A DNA stretch of 64,000 nt, taken from assembly GCA_037157565.1 (NCBI GenBank), contig JAZHRO010000046.1:16032501-16096500 (forward strand). The letters run 5' to 3'. Positions 46,111 to 57,309 of the stretch are shown here, one piece after another. Under the pieces are notes generated by a model. It saw only the letters and a list, made by a program, of their open reading frames with translations, made no database searches and was not told where the DNA came from. Source of the DNA: Thalassia testudinum (Eukaryota; Streptophyta; Magnoliopsida; Alismatales; Hydrocharitaceae). Every line of letters begins with the position of its first letter. Position 1 is the first letter of the stretch. Made by a program: the position numbers and the translations under genes.

Positions 46111-47902
46111 TCCCTACCCTTAGAAAGCCTAGGACAGCCTTCCTAAAACCAAAACCACTTCCATTAAAACATCTTTGCCTTAGAACCCAAAACATTGATA
46201 GCACTATCCATGTTCTTATCTACCTTATCCCTCTCCCAAACACTTAGGAACCAAAACCTACCTTAGAAAACCAAAAACCCACTCTCTAGCACATTTCTGG
46301 ATGTCCAAATATTTGGCTGGACATCTGATTTCTGTAGAAACTTAATCCAGGAAGCCAAAACTTGCGTTGACACAGAATTAGACGCCCAACCTAATTTTTA
46401 GATGTCCAATTTTAGAGTATAAGATGCCTGATCACTTGTCTAGATGTTTGGAGGTCTTCTATGGTTCCTATTTTTGGTGCTAGAAGCCCGAGCTTGCCTC
46501 TTTTGACCTAGAAACCCCACCAAACATCCTAGGAAACCTAATTAGAGACCTCCTAAGCCTATCCCACTATCCATACCCTTAGTTATCCCATTCCTAACCC
46601 AATTGAACTAGCTCATACCTAATTGGGTGCATCTACAGTTGCTTGGATGCACCTAAACTCAATTAGATCCACCTAGAATCTAATTGGATCCTACCTACCC
46701 AAACAAGTCTAATTAGGCTCAGAAGAACCTAATTAGACTCGACCTAGACCCAATTAGGTTCACTCCTCTCCAATTAGACTCACCTAAGCCTAATTAGGTC
46801 CATGCTCGCCTAATCTAGGTTGACCCAACCTAATCCAACCAAACCAACACACCTTACTCTACAAAAATTACACACACACACACCTTCCTAATCTATCCAC
46901 CCACTAGTTGCCGCTTACCTTAGCAAAATAAACGCCATGCACACCTATTCTAGGAAAGCCCTACAACCTAGGTATCAACCCTTACCAAACCTAGATCCTA
47001 AACAAGTGGCGACTACCTATTTTGGGAGCCACCAAAAGTGGAGACTAAAAGAAGCCACTTCCCATATAAGCCCAACCAAAAGGTGTGTCACACATCATTC
47101 TAGGCCCTTCCACCTTCAACTTGCGACCACCAACACCCTTCCTTTGACCCTCCAAAGGCCGTCCACTCTCCTCCATGGATGGCGAGAAGAAGCTTCATGG
47201 TGCTTCTCCTCCTCCAAAGCTCCTCCATGGGTGATTGCAAGCAAGAAGAAGAAGGCCGTCTACCTTCTCCCACTCTCAACATCAAGGACAGCTAGAAGAG
47301 AAAGGGTTCATGACCCTCTTATCCTCTTCTTCTTCAAGGGCATGCCCTCTTCTCTCTCCTTGGAAGAAAAGCCCACGCCCTCCCTCTTTTTCTCTTCTTA
47401 GACGACCAAGAAGGCTTCTTCATAGCCTCTCTTGGTTGATTCTTGCCTTTGCTTGGTTCTAGTTTATTTTTATGTATTTTTGTAACTTCATATAATTAGT
47501 TAATGCATGATTAGTTTCTCTTTGAATAATTAGTGATATGCTTTTATTTATCATTGTGAATACATGCCCATTAGTTAGGTTAAGATTAGGTTTTCGCTAG
47601 CATATTTAGATCTAGGTTTCGTGTTCCCTTTTCAAAAATGAAAAGCATAAAAAAAAATGCAAAAACAAAAAGACCAAACAATATATATATTAGGTTAGAT
47701 CTAGGTTGATAATAAATGAATCGCAAATCTTAACAAACACGTTTTCACACCTCCCAAAGACAAACGACTAAGACTCAAGTTATAAAAGAGAAAATCTATG
47801 CGACTTTCATTAAAGAAATAAATATTTTTGATCAAAAATTTAGCACAACTATACTACGAATTCGATGACGTATTTCAAATCATGCACCAAAAGCACTTAT
47901 CA
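46111..47902 (+). repeat. F3 LTR, right part
   Basis: Continues 36072 after element E. It contains a degenerate AATTAG array, a short (CA)n run near 46870, a TATA-like CATATAAGCC near 47063, and pyrimidine-rich sequence. Ends CACTTATCA before the primer-binding site. The 154-codon ORF at 46937-47401 is Ser/Lys/Pro-rich and probably not a gene. Confidence 0.65.
46600..46830. repeat. Degenerate array of AATTAG/CTAATTAG motifs in F3 LTR
   Basis: About ten occurrences of AATTAG or AATTGG, each beside CACCTA or RACTC words, at irregular 15-25 bp spacing. The palindromic core CTAATTAG recurs. It looks like a decayed short tandem repeat. Confidence 0.6.
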
Positions 47903-47904
47903 AA

Positions 47905-47922
47905 TGACGTCGTCGCTAAGGA
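47905..47922 (+). other. Degraded primer-binding site of element L
   Basis: TGACGTCGTCGCTAAGGA, followed by GGCAAC as in other elements. About six changes from the tRNA-Asp complement, mostly transitions. Confidence 0.55.
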
Positions 47923-49537
47923 GGCAACGGGCGAGTTTTAGATTTGGATTTGCATTTGCTTAACATTTTTGTTTTTTGTAGGTCAAGAACGAAGAGGATC
48001 TGTGCACACTCCAATCCGTGGTGAAGACCACAAGTAATCCTTAGATCCTATTGCATTGTTTCCTTAGGTTTTAGATTTCTAAAAAGAACAAATCATTATT
48101 TCTTAGAAAGGATAGGATCTAAGTTAGGTTAGTTAGTTAGTTTTCTTTTTGAAAAAAAAGAAAAAAAAAATAAAATTCAAATTCAATTTTTCATATTTGA
48201 ATTTACAAAAAAAAAATTTTTAAATCCATCTTTGGTGTGTGTTTTGACTTGAAAACTATTTAAAACACACCAAATCCAGATTTGGAAATTCGGCCAGCAC
48301 ATATTTGCGATTATCAAAAATTAATTGTTGCCAAATTAGGAATCCAAAAATCTTGGGATTCAGTTTGATATTAGGGTTTCAAACCAGCTTTCCAATGCTA
48401 TCTTTTGTTAGGAAAAATTCGCCCTATACGAATTTCAAAAATTTGTACAGTGGAAGAGGGTCAAAACTATCTGTACATTGATTTTATGTAAATTTAAACA
48501 TTAATTTTGACCTCTATATAAATCAAATTGTTTTGAAATTTGCAGGTTGGAAAGCCACTGAAACCTAGTTTTCTCCTAAAATTTTCAAAAAATTTTGGAT
48601 TTCTTTTGATACTATTTCAAACTGAATTACTCTCTGGGGTCCATTTGGCCTGTTTGACCCCTGACACCTAAAAATTCGTAATAAATTGTTTGAAATAGTA
48701 AAAATTTCAAAAAAAATACTCCTTGGAATCCAAATTGAAATAGGAATCAACGATCAAATTTCAAATCATTCTAATAGTGATATTATCCTGTGGAGTGATT
48801 TAAAATCTGATCTGGGTTTGCAAGTGTTAATTCATATAAATTAAACATCAAGCCTTGATTGGGGTGTTTAGTTAGATTGAAAACCTGATTTTCAAAAATT
48901 CATGCAACACTGTTTGAACATCCTAAAATCATGAAATTTTTACTGTACGTTTCCCTTCTTATTGGTTTTCATTTGGTATCTATCTCAAATCCTAATTTGC
49001 AATATATTTTTTGAATTAATTCATGTAGTAAAGTTGGGTCAGAACTATTCAGAGTGACTGATCAATCAACTTTGCAGAATTCTTCCTACCTCTACGCAAC
49101 TTAGATTAATCTAAAATCAGTGACATTTGAAATCTTATTAAATCTACTATCTTCAATAAGATTTTCAGAATGTTTGGATACTGTTTGATCAACTCGCTGC
49201 CCACTTGTTTAAGATACTGTCAATCTGCCATGATTGGTCACTAGTCACTATTAAACCTATATAAAATCAAGGAAATCATTAAAAATCAGGAAAAAAAATA
49301 TCTTGGTGAACCAGACCTAGTGTACGAATAGTACGCCAAAATTGGGATCAATTTAATACTATTTGCACAGCTTTCAAACTGAACCTTTTTGACATCAGGC
49401 GAATTTTCAAAACTAGAAGAAGCATAAACCCTAGGTGTTTCACATTAGGGTTTAGTTTTAAAGACCCAAAAAGAACTTGTTTGAGCATGATTTGGGTGTG
49501 ATTGCATAATAGGTAGGGATTTGCTTTGATTGGTTGT
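47923..49537 (+). other. Interior of element L, non-coding
   Basis: AT-rich with stops in all frames. The only structure seen is an inverted repeat at 48231-48274 with arms TTTGGTGTG...TTTT and AAAACACACCAAA. No ORF or RNA gene recognised. Confidence 0.55.
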
Positions 49538-50554
49538 TGATGTGTACGCATCTAATTAGCCTAAAATGGCTATTTATGCATGTTCCTAGGTCTATAATTG
49601 CATCATGCATTATAAATATTGTATAACATACATCATTATGCATTTGCGTTAGATTGTGCAAATTATAGGTTAATTTTTCCTTTTTGTGGTTAGGGGATAG
49701 CGCAATATCATTTCGAGGCCTCGGATTAAAGATTCAACCATACGGATCTGATCAGAGCGATGATCGGAGTTCAACTACTCTGACATCGCCCTTATTAGAC
49801 TTCCATAGCATCAGATGCAGTCCGAGGAAGATCAGGGGCCAAGGGTCAAGGTGGTGTAAATATGTACCTCAGATGAAGAATCCAACTGCACAGATGGGTT
49901 CAGATTGACGATCGCAGCACAACGGCGCAAAAATCAATTCAATCTAACATCTGCAGCACCATCTACAAGTCAAAGAAGATGGACGGCAATGATGGCACCA
50001 TGTGGTGCCATCACAGCCACCCAACACCTCCATCATTCTCACTCCTCAACAAAGGCTACGCGATATCAACCATTTGATCGAGATCCAACGGTTGAGAGCA
50101 TTGCGGCCTTTAAACAAGAACGCGACACAAAGAGGAGCTTGGCACATTGGTTGGGCACCTTGTGTGAAACGTCGAGCGCGGGTTTGAGTCCCTGCTAGTG
50201 CCTCTAATTAGCAGTGCGGGCGCGAGCACTCAATTGGGTCGTCCAATCTATAACAAGCAGGCGCAACGACACCACGTGGTGCAAGGAGATGCCAGCGCTT
50301 GAGAACGTGCGGATGTACATGCGATATAACGCGCAGAGGCAGAATTGAACGTGCAATGGAGCATGGATCTGAACACTTAGATCCTCATCTAACACTCCAC
50401 ATCCTTTCCAAGTGTGATCTCAGCACACGACCTTAAGACATCCGTGACTTCTCGCAGCTGTCCGATTGAGATTGGGCGAGGATAAGGAGCTAATGGCTGA
50501 AGGTGAAGAGCTCTCAGATGTGGCTGCATGTAGGCTCTTGTTGAACGGTCGAAT
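49538..50554 (+). repeat. 5' LTR of element H, left part (F2)
   Basis: Begins TGATGTGTACGCATC and is homologous to the U3 of element K. Interrupted by element G and continued at 57310. Contains a tRNA-like unit at 50131-50203. Confidence 0.8.
50131..50203 (+). ncRNA. tRNA-like A-box/B-box unit in F2 LTR (element H)
   Basis: TTGGCACATTGGTT (50139-50152) matches the A-box pattern TRGCNNANNGG, and GGTTTGAGTCCC (50181-50192) the B box, starts 42 nt apart. GAGG before and CCTC after could pair as the end of an acceptor-like stem. No good anticodon stem is seen. Read as tRNA-derived, not a functional tRNA gene. Confidence 0.5.
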
Positions 50555-52258
50555 TGCTACTCTAACATGTTTGGTTTTGGAAAACCTGTCGTTGTAGCTT
50601 GAAAGCGAAGAATTCATGTTCAACAAATAAAATTTATACCAAAATGAAAATTTCGGGTCGAACACAGGGAACCGGATGTTTGATTTAAAAATTACGCGTT
50701 TCTTTTTATTTGTCACGAAGTAATTCAATTTAAAACTATCTTATTATTTACAATAAATAGAAGAGAGAGAGAGAATATTACACATAGAAATCAAAATAAG
50801 ATGTAGAATAAACAGAGAATTTATCATTAAGGAGATCGTTCATTACAACTAGAAAGCATAAAAAGTTGCACTAAAAGGCGATAAATTTACTCTAGAAAGC
50901 ATTAAAAGAATGAAGGGAGAAATGTCCTCGACGATCGCTTGCAGGACGAGCAGAACTACACTAGAAAACAGTAAATCTATACTAGAAAGCAGTAAAAAGA
51001 ATAGGGAGAGAGAAATTCTCCTCGACGGTCGCTTGGAGGACGAGCCGGACGAGACAACGCCTGGATGAAGGAGGACAAAGCAGGATGAAGGAGGACGAAG
51101 TAGAACGGGAACGGAGCAGCACGCCATCGTCGTCGCAGGATCCACTTCCGAAGGGGGACGAAAATTTGGACTTTAACTTGCGAGAAGCATCCCGGGTGTG
51201 GGACAAGCTTCTCTTGAGCTTTGGAGAGGTAGAGAAGAGAAGGAAGGGATGAGAATTTTGTATGGAGGGGGTCTCCTTTTATATTTGCAAGGAGTGGGGG
51301 CAAAATGGTCATTACATCTTTAAAATAATAAATGAGGGGTCTTTAGTGACGGATAAAACCGTCACTAAAGCCCCAACGTGGGCGTAGCACCCGCGCCCAC
51401 GCGCGCCTCCTCAGCTGTGCCCTTTCTCAATGCCCGCACACGTTCTTTAATTCTCAGTCGTTCGATCGCGAGATCGGACGACCTAAGATTCATCTCTGCT
51501 CGCTGCTGCATGCCTGCCCAGCGCATTCGATTACGCGTCCTTGCTGCACGTTCAATCGCGTGTGATCTCAATTGAGCGCAGAAAGCCATCCGATCAAGAT
51601 CCAACGCCCGCCCGCGCTCGCTCGCCCGCGGCTACAGCTCGCGCAAGTGCACTCGACTACTGCGCTACGAGGCGCAGATGGTCGAGCAGGCGCTTTTAGG
51701 CGCGGCCGCCCACAACTATTGGATCGAGATCCAACGGTGGAGAAGGAGCGGGTGCGGGGTCTTCAGAGAATGTAAGCGGCCGAGATAGCGCCACGTGGCA
51801 CCATCTTGGTCGTCCATCTTCTGGAAGTTGTAGATGGTGCCACGGATGTCAGATTGACTCGATTTTTGCATCGTTGGGCTACGATCGTCGATCCGAATTC
51901 ATTCGTGCGGTCGGATTTGTCATTTGAAGAGTGGATTTACACCATCCTGGCCCTTGATCTTCTATGGTTCCCCAGTCACTATCTGATGCTACAGATGCCT
52001 GATTAGGGCGATCTTGGAGTCGTTGAACTCCAATCGTCACCCTGATCACATCCATACGGTTGGATCTTCGATCCGAGGCTCTGATAAAATGTTTACCCTG
52101 TCCAAGCACATAAGAGGAGACAATTAACCTCCATTTTATTCAAACTACTCTAAATGCAAGATGATGCATGTTATAAAATATTTATATCATGAAATGCAAT
52201 CCTATGCTTAAGAACATGCATAAATAGACACTTAAGTAGTGTAAATGTGTTTACATCA
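50555..52258 (-). repeat. 3' LTR of element G
   Basis: From TGATGTAAACAC (52258) to AGAGTAGCA (50555) in the element's sense. An A-box-like segment remains near 51660-51680 but its B box is lost. The U3 inverted repeat lies at 52014-52052. Confidence 0.82.
52014..52052 (-). repeat. U3 inverted repeat of F2 LTR
   Basis: AGGGCGATCTTGGAGT faces ACTCCAATCGTCACCCT across a short loop. Preserved at 57055-57093 in the other LTR of G, and as shorter arms in K (27203), H (49755), E and J. A candidate regulatory palindrome. Confidence 0.6.
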
Positions 52259-52295
52259 TACCCTCATGCCTATCTTTTGCTAGTCCCTAGCAAAA
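52259..52295 (-). promoter_or_regulatory. Polypurine tract and hairpin of element G
   Basis: In the element's sense perfect arms TTTTGCTAG and CTAGCAAAA (loop GGA), then GATAGGCATGAGGGTA and the LTR. Confidence 0.8.
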
Positions 52296-52830
52296 ATTAT
52301 ATGTTATTTATAAAAGAATTAGGTTGGATTATTTGGGCATGAGTTATTTTCAATCATTAAGAAACTATCTACTTAGGATCTAAACTTTCAAAGACACAAC
52401 AGTGCCCGAGTATCTGCCAAAATGCAGACCACTTCAAGCCCTCGCCTTATTCAAAGAAAATTTTCTTTTTTCTCTTTTTTTTCTCTAAATTTTTTTTGGA
52501 TTTTCAAATTTTAGGGTTTAAGAGTGGCTTTCTACGGCCATTCAACTCACCCAAGATTTGATGAGAACCCTAAGCTTTAAGCATCTTATTGTGATTGTGA
52601 TAGACTCGTTAACCGACAATTAAAATGGACTTCAAATTTCTACGCCTTTAGGTGACCTTAAAAAGAACTCTGCCTAAAGGTGTATCTTTACAACTGGTAG
52701 CTTTCTCCCTACTTTTATTTTTTACGGGTTCAACACAAGGGTGAATCCAATGTATATCTCCCCGGTTTATTCTACTTCTCCGCTTCTTCGTAAGTGTTTT
52801 GGGAATTTTTAGTGCATTTATTGAACTGGG

Positions 52831-53074
52831 TTCTGGACAACCGGTCGATGAGCTGTTACCACCGACAACTTGCCAACCATACTCGTGCGGCGAAGTGTGG
52901 CTTATTTCTTTTTGTTCTTTTCTCCTTTTCTTTTTGATTTTTTTTTCTTTTTTTTTAAGTAGGTGGCTTCCCTGGTCTAAGATTTACCTAAAGGCAGCAA
53001 AAAGAGAAAGATCCAGTGACTGGGCTCTGGACAACCTACCTATGGGCTGTTACCCATGATAACTTGCCAACCAT
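52831..53074 (-). repeat. Duplicated ~50-bp module in 3' region of element G
   Basis: Copies at 52831-52881 and 53025-53074, homologous to the pair in element E; the second copy has diverged. The T-rich spacer between the pair is also kept. Confidence 0.72.
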
Positions 53075-53194
53075 ATCACCCTTGAAGGTTCACTAGCTAC
53101 CCAATTTTCGTTAAATTCGTCGAACAACGAATCAGTGCAAAGAAAGTGTGTAAATGCTAGAAACTCAAAATTCCCTCAAATCAAAGGACGAGTT

Positions 53195-53213
53195 GATAAG
53201 TCGTGTACTTATC
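53195..53213 (-). repeat. GATAAGT/ACTTATC hairpin of element G
   Basis: Perfect 7-bp arms with loop CGTGT; the loop differs from E (CGCAT), so the arms are better conserved than the loop. Confidence 0.7.
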
Positions 53214-53470
53214 ACCCAAAATTTATTTACTCCTATTAAAATAAAATTTAGGTTAGCGAGAACTCGAAAAACAAATCCACATTTTAGTGGATACACGGGC
53301 TGATTAAGTCCAAAGACCTAAAGGGTCTTTGTGTTCAAATCATAATGTAATATTTCCTAAGATTGAAAATTTTCTTAAACCCAAATTCTCTTTCCTAATT
53401 TCGAAAATTTTTTTTTTAATAAAAGAAAATAAAACAAATCTACGGAGCTGACGAGTAAATTCAGAGATGA

Positions 53471-53511
53471 ATATCCACCCCCCATGCCTATCTAATGCAA
53501 TATCTTCATTG
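53471..53511 (-). repeat. CAATG hairpin and internal purine tract of element G
   Basis: In the element's sense CAATGAAGATATTG then AGGCATGGGGGGTGGATA. Arms partly mutated; the purine tract is intact. Confidence 0.65.
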
Positions 53512-53637
53512 TATTAAAAAGACATAAAATAGAGTGGAAAAGCATAGAAAGCACCTGAATTGTGTGAATATCATGTCTGCTCCGAGATGAAAACTAAGAA
53601 AAACTGTATATGTGCTGAGTTTAGTACCTTCAGCTAG

Positions 53638-55308
53638 TCACACTATACAAAGAAAAGAAATGAAAAATTCACAAGTGCAGGTCAGAATCGAAATAAACAG
53701 AAGAATCCTCTGACTTATCAAAAGAGGTCCATAGATGTGGACCAGATTGTGGTGCAGACCCATCCCCCATAATCGAGAATATCTTAGGTTCTGGATAAAA
53801 ATTACCCAAAACCTAAAATCAGAATGCAAACGGGGTTGGGCCTGCTATTTATGAGGATGCAACCCAAGACCAAAAAGTCGGGTTACAGAGAATTGAAGCT
53901 CAAAAGGATAATCGTTGAATGTGTGCTTGGGTTTGACATCCTTGAAACAAATGTCGTAAGGGTTCTGATTTGATGGTTTCAGCTTAAAAGGAACCCTTCG
54001 ACTCAATCTTCCATTTCCTCCAAAATTAACTTCCCAAATCAGAACTTCCCAGCTCCTATCCTCCTCATTTCGAATGTTGAATTCCGAGACCACTTGCATG
54101 TTAATCACCCCGTCTAAAATCTCCAAGTCTAAATGATGTGGCAGAATCAGAATTGACTTAGGTCTAATTATCTCAGAAATAGAATTATCGATAAGCTCAA
54201 CAGGGTGTAACTGATAATCAGGGCATTGAATTGATTCCTCCAGAAAATGCGATTTTGGATCCGTAATGTGTGCCCTAATAAGATCAGTTTCCTCAGTTAT
54301 TGGGCTATCAAATGATCTATCAGGTTCCTCAGGCCCAAGCGTCTCACAGAAATCGTGTTCAGAAAACTCGCGTGAGACTTCGCAACTTGAATCTTCACCA
54401 TCAAAGAAATCAGGATCCGTATCAATGTATATCCCAAAATCATTTGTCACTTTATGTTCCAAGGAGATATACGTTTCCTCACAACCCGGCTCAGGGATCT
54501 CAGGTGAAGAAATCAGATCTTCCTTAATTGGTTACTTTAATTCAATCTAGTCAGCCTCATAACTCGTGTCCCGCCCAACAGGTGCCTGAGCGGGTTCTGT
54601 CATTGGCTTTCCTGAAGAGGGTTCATCCTGGGAATCATCCCAAGATTGAATCAAAGCAACAACGAATCTCATCCTCAATTTCGCTAATTTACCAAGTAGA
54701 AACTCACCCGGGTTCTTATCCTTAACATCCTAGAGCCAATCCAACAAAGACTTGTTTAAATCATCAATCATTTCAATCAGGGGCTCAAATCTCTCAATGC
54801 AAGGTGTTGGCTGAACTTCTAACGATTGAATGATATTCCTCAAGTTAGCCAGAACCTTATCTTGAATCTGATTAACCTGAACCAAATGAGTTGATTCAGG
54901 ATTGGACGGGTTTGACATCAATGCAGAGGAATTAACAAATTGAGATTTGTTATATCCTTCCTGATAATAGGTCATTTCAGATTGTTCAAAAGATGGTGAT
55001 GACCTAAAGGCAGTGAAATCATAGGATGGGCAAGGATCAATGTATCCGTCTTGATTGTAGATCGTATTAGGTTGTTCATGAAAGGAAGACGATCTATAAT
55101 CGATGTGGCACTGAGAAGGATAGAAATCACAATCAAAGTGTTCAAGGTTAGACCCTAAACACGGGGGTTCAGAACTGTATCCCCAATCCGAATTATCCCA
55201 ACTAACTAATGGTTGATTACAATTCGAGTCAGGATAATCGTCATGTTGAGGATAATTCACAATAGGAGGGAAAGAGCGGGAATGCATGAAATATGTGGAA
55301 GGATTCAT
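53638..55308 (-). pseudogene. ORFX of element G: conserved protein of unknown function
   Basis: 557 codons from ATG 55308 to the stop at 53638, nearly collinear in one frame with few stops, so the most readable copy. N-terminal Tyr/Ser/Pro-rich part (SWDNSDWGYSSEPPC); helical part (VNQIQDKVLANLRNIIQSLE, then MIDDLNKSLLDWL); FVVALIQSWDDSQDEPSSG; a long acidic part (DTDPDFFDGEDSSCEVSREF); SILILPHHLDLEILDGVI; C-terminal RLFGLGLHPHK, FRFWVIFIQNLR, GMGLHHNLVHIYG and a hydrophobic C-terminus (ILLFISILTCTCEFFISFL), possibly a tail anchor. No domain recognised. It could be a highly diverged gag, an env-like protein or a new trans-acting or packaging protein; none is proven. Confidence 0.7.
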
Positions 55309-55333
55309 GAGACACGAGAGGAAGAAAGGTGCC

Positions 55334-56326
55334 CTACAATACAAACAATCAAACCTGTCCTTAAATGGGTTAGCCTAAAGACCTACAGACTCCCAAAACC
55401 CGTCTTGAGATAAAGAAATTATTTGATCTACTTCCGTCTGTTCAATCCAACCAGTTAGAAGGAGGGACTGGGGAGAAGGTTCTTCCTTCGGCTTGCGCCT
55501 CCGGTTCCTAGTGTACCCCCCAACCGCGATCGTTTGATTCTGCACCCTTAGCTAGACATCAGATTGAACAGTAGAAACAGACTAATCGAAAATAATCTCG
55601 TTCTGGGTTCTGAAGAGCGAGTCCAATCCTTAAGGCCAACGTCTACTCTGTTTTATTTAGGGTTAGGTTTGAATGTGCTTTGGAATGTGATGGATCCTTT
55701 AAATGGGTTGTGCCCCTAATGATTGATTGATTTGTGTGTGCGTGCACAACCAGTGATTTTCAAGCAAGATTATTTTTGATGCGGTGAATTTTAAAGTTCA
55801 AATCTTGCTTAGTAGCTTTTAGGATTCAACTTTAGGTGTTTTCAAACAGGTTTCGTTGGCACACCAGGTTTTGCAAACACAGGTGAAGATGTTTTCCTTT
55901 AAAGCTTAAAAAGAATGTGGAGTGCCTGGTAAATCCCTAAGAGTTGAACCTAATTGGCAGCTACTTGATGAGTTTATTTTATTTGAAGTGGTGCGACCCA
56001 ATCAACTCAAACAATTGGCCTGATGCACCACTTAATTAGGCACACAAATGATTACCTAATCTGATTTCTACTCAATTATGTGTTTGAATGTGTGTACCGG
56101 CTCCTAAGATCGGTTTACCGGTTGAGTTTGGAAATCATATGAGGTTGTGTACCTCTGTGAGATTTTTTTTTATTTTTCTTTTCTAATGTGGGGGTTGGGG
56201 TGAGTATGGGTGTCAAACAACAAACAATCTAACCTTAGAGTTTATAAAAACACCTAGGTTGATTGATGTTTGAATTATTATGTTGTGGAATGAAATCTAA
56301 TGGGTGGGAGATAGGGGATAACTTAC
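55334..56326 (-). other. Predicted leader intron of element G
   Basis: Donor GTAAGT (56326-56321) and acceptor TTTGTATTGTAG ending at 55334; 993 nt. ORFX starts 26 nt downstream. Confidence 0.58.
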
Positions 56327-56649
56327 AGAACCTTCCACAGCACTTTACTCCAATCTACCGCTTTTGCCTGTCTCGAAAGAGTACCTACAATCACAATAAG
56401 AAAGGAGAAAAGTGAGGTAAATGATTTGTAAGTTACAAAACGCGAAGAGAAATCAAAGATCTTCGCCTCCCAGCGCGATCGGACGGCTTAAGATTCATCT
56501 TCGCCCGCTGCTGCGCCCCCTCCCAACGCGTTCGATCGCGCGTCCTTGCCGCACGTTCAATCGCGCGTGATCTAAATTGAGCGCAGACGGCCATCCGATC
56601 AAGATCCAATGCCCGCCCGCACTCGATCGCCCGTGCCTTCCTCCCCTTC

Positions 56650-56715
56650 GCTGCGGTTCAAACCCGCGGCTGCAGCTCGCGCAAGCGCGTTCGACCGCTG
56701 CGCTATGAGGCACGG
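56650..56715 (-). ncRNA. tRNA-like A-box/B-box unit in F2 LTR (element G)
   Basis: The minus strand has TAGCGCAGCGG (56705-56695), an excellent A box, and GGTTTGAACC (56664-56655) inside a GCGG/CCGC stem, a T-arm-like B box; starts 41 nt apart. The best-looking of the three units. Whether it is transcribed is unknown. Confidence 0.55.
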
Positions 56716-56753
56716 ATGGTCGAGCAGGCGCTTTTAGGCGCGGCCACCCACAG

Positions 56754-56775
56754 CCGTTGGATCGAGATCCAACGG
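56754..56775. repeat. 22-bp palindrome in F2 LTR
   Basis: Perfect 10-bp arms CCGTTGGATC and GATCCAACGG separated by GA. The other LTR of G has the same site with two changes (near 51715-51738). GATC-containing words are frequent across F2 U3 regions. Confidence 0.7.
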
Positions 56776-57309
56776 TGGAGAGGGAGCAGGTGCGGGGTCT
56801 TCAGAGAATGTAAGCAGTCGTTTGGGTGGCCGAGATGGTGCCACGTGGCGCCATCTTGGCCGTCCATCTTCTGGAAGTTGTAGATGGTGCCACGGATGTC
56901 GGATGGACTCGATTTTTGCGCCGTTGGACTGCGATCGTCGATCTGAATTCATTCGTGTGGTCGGATTTGTCATTTGAAGAGTGGATTTACACCATCCTGG
57001 CTCTTGATCTTCTAGGATTCCCCGATCACTATCTGATGCTACGGATGCCTGATTAGGGCGATCTTGGAGTCGTTGAACTCCAATCGTCGCCCTGATCACA
57101 TCCATACGGTTGGATCTTCGATCCGAGGCCCCGATAAAATGTTTGCCCTGTCCAAGCACATAAGAGGAGACAATTAACCTCCATTTTATTCAAACTACTC
57201 TAAATGCAAGATGATGCATGTTATGAAATATTTATATCATGAAATGCAATCCTATGCTTAAGAACATGCATAAATAGACATCTTAAGTAGTGTAAATGTG
57301 TTTACATCA

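Larger units (their letters stand above)
35181..49537 (+). mobile_element. Element L: F3-family LTR retrotransposon, partial
   Basis: A third LTR type (35181-36072 joined to 46111-47902, about 2.7 kb) followed by a degraded tRNA-Asp-type primer-binding site and 1.6 kb of interior, then cut by element H. It is inserted in the 3' LTR of K and carries element E. No coding sequence is seen in the visible interior. Confidence 0.7.
50555..57309 (-). mobile_element. Element G: non-autonomous F2 retrotransposon encoding ORFX
   Basis: On the minus strand: truncated 5' LTR (56472-57309), leader intron, ORFX, 3' cassette, polypurine tract, 3' LTR (50555-52258). A deletion removed the primer-binding site and U5/R of the 5' LTR. 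Flanks CGAAT and GCGCT do not match, so the insertion into H's LTR is inferred from LTR continuity only. Confidence 0.8.
56472..57309 (-). repeat. Truncated 5' LTR of element G
   Basis: Only the U3-side 838 bp remains. At 56470-56472 the leader sequence CTTCGCCTCC runs straight into mid-LTR sequence, so about 0.9 kb of LTR and the primer-binding site are deleted. It carries a tRNA-like unit and a 22-bp palindrome (56754-56775). Confidence 0.8.

Noticed and set aside
46937..47401. 154-codon ORF in the F3 LTR
   Set aside because: Low complexity in a pyrimidine-rich stretch, no homologous copy in the window to support it, and LTR context.
48231..48274. Inverted repeat in element L as a MITE
   Set aside because: Arms are only about 13 bp around a 16-base loop, with no target duplication; more likely a simple hairpin in AT-rich sequence.
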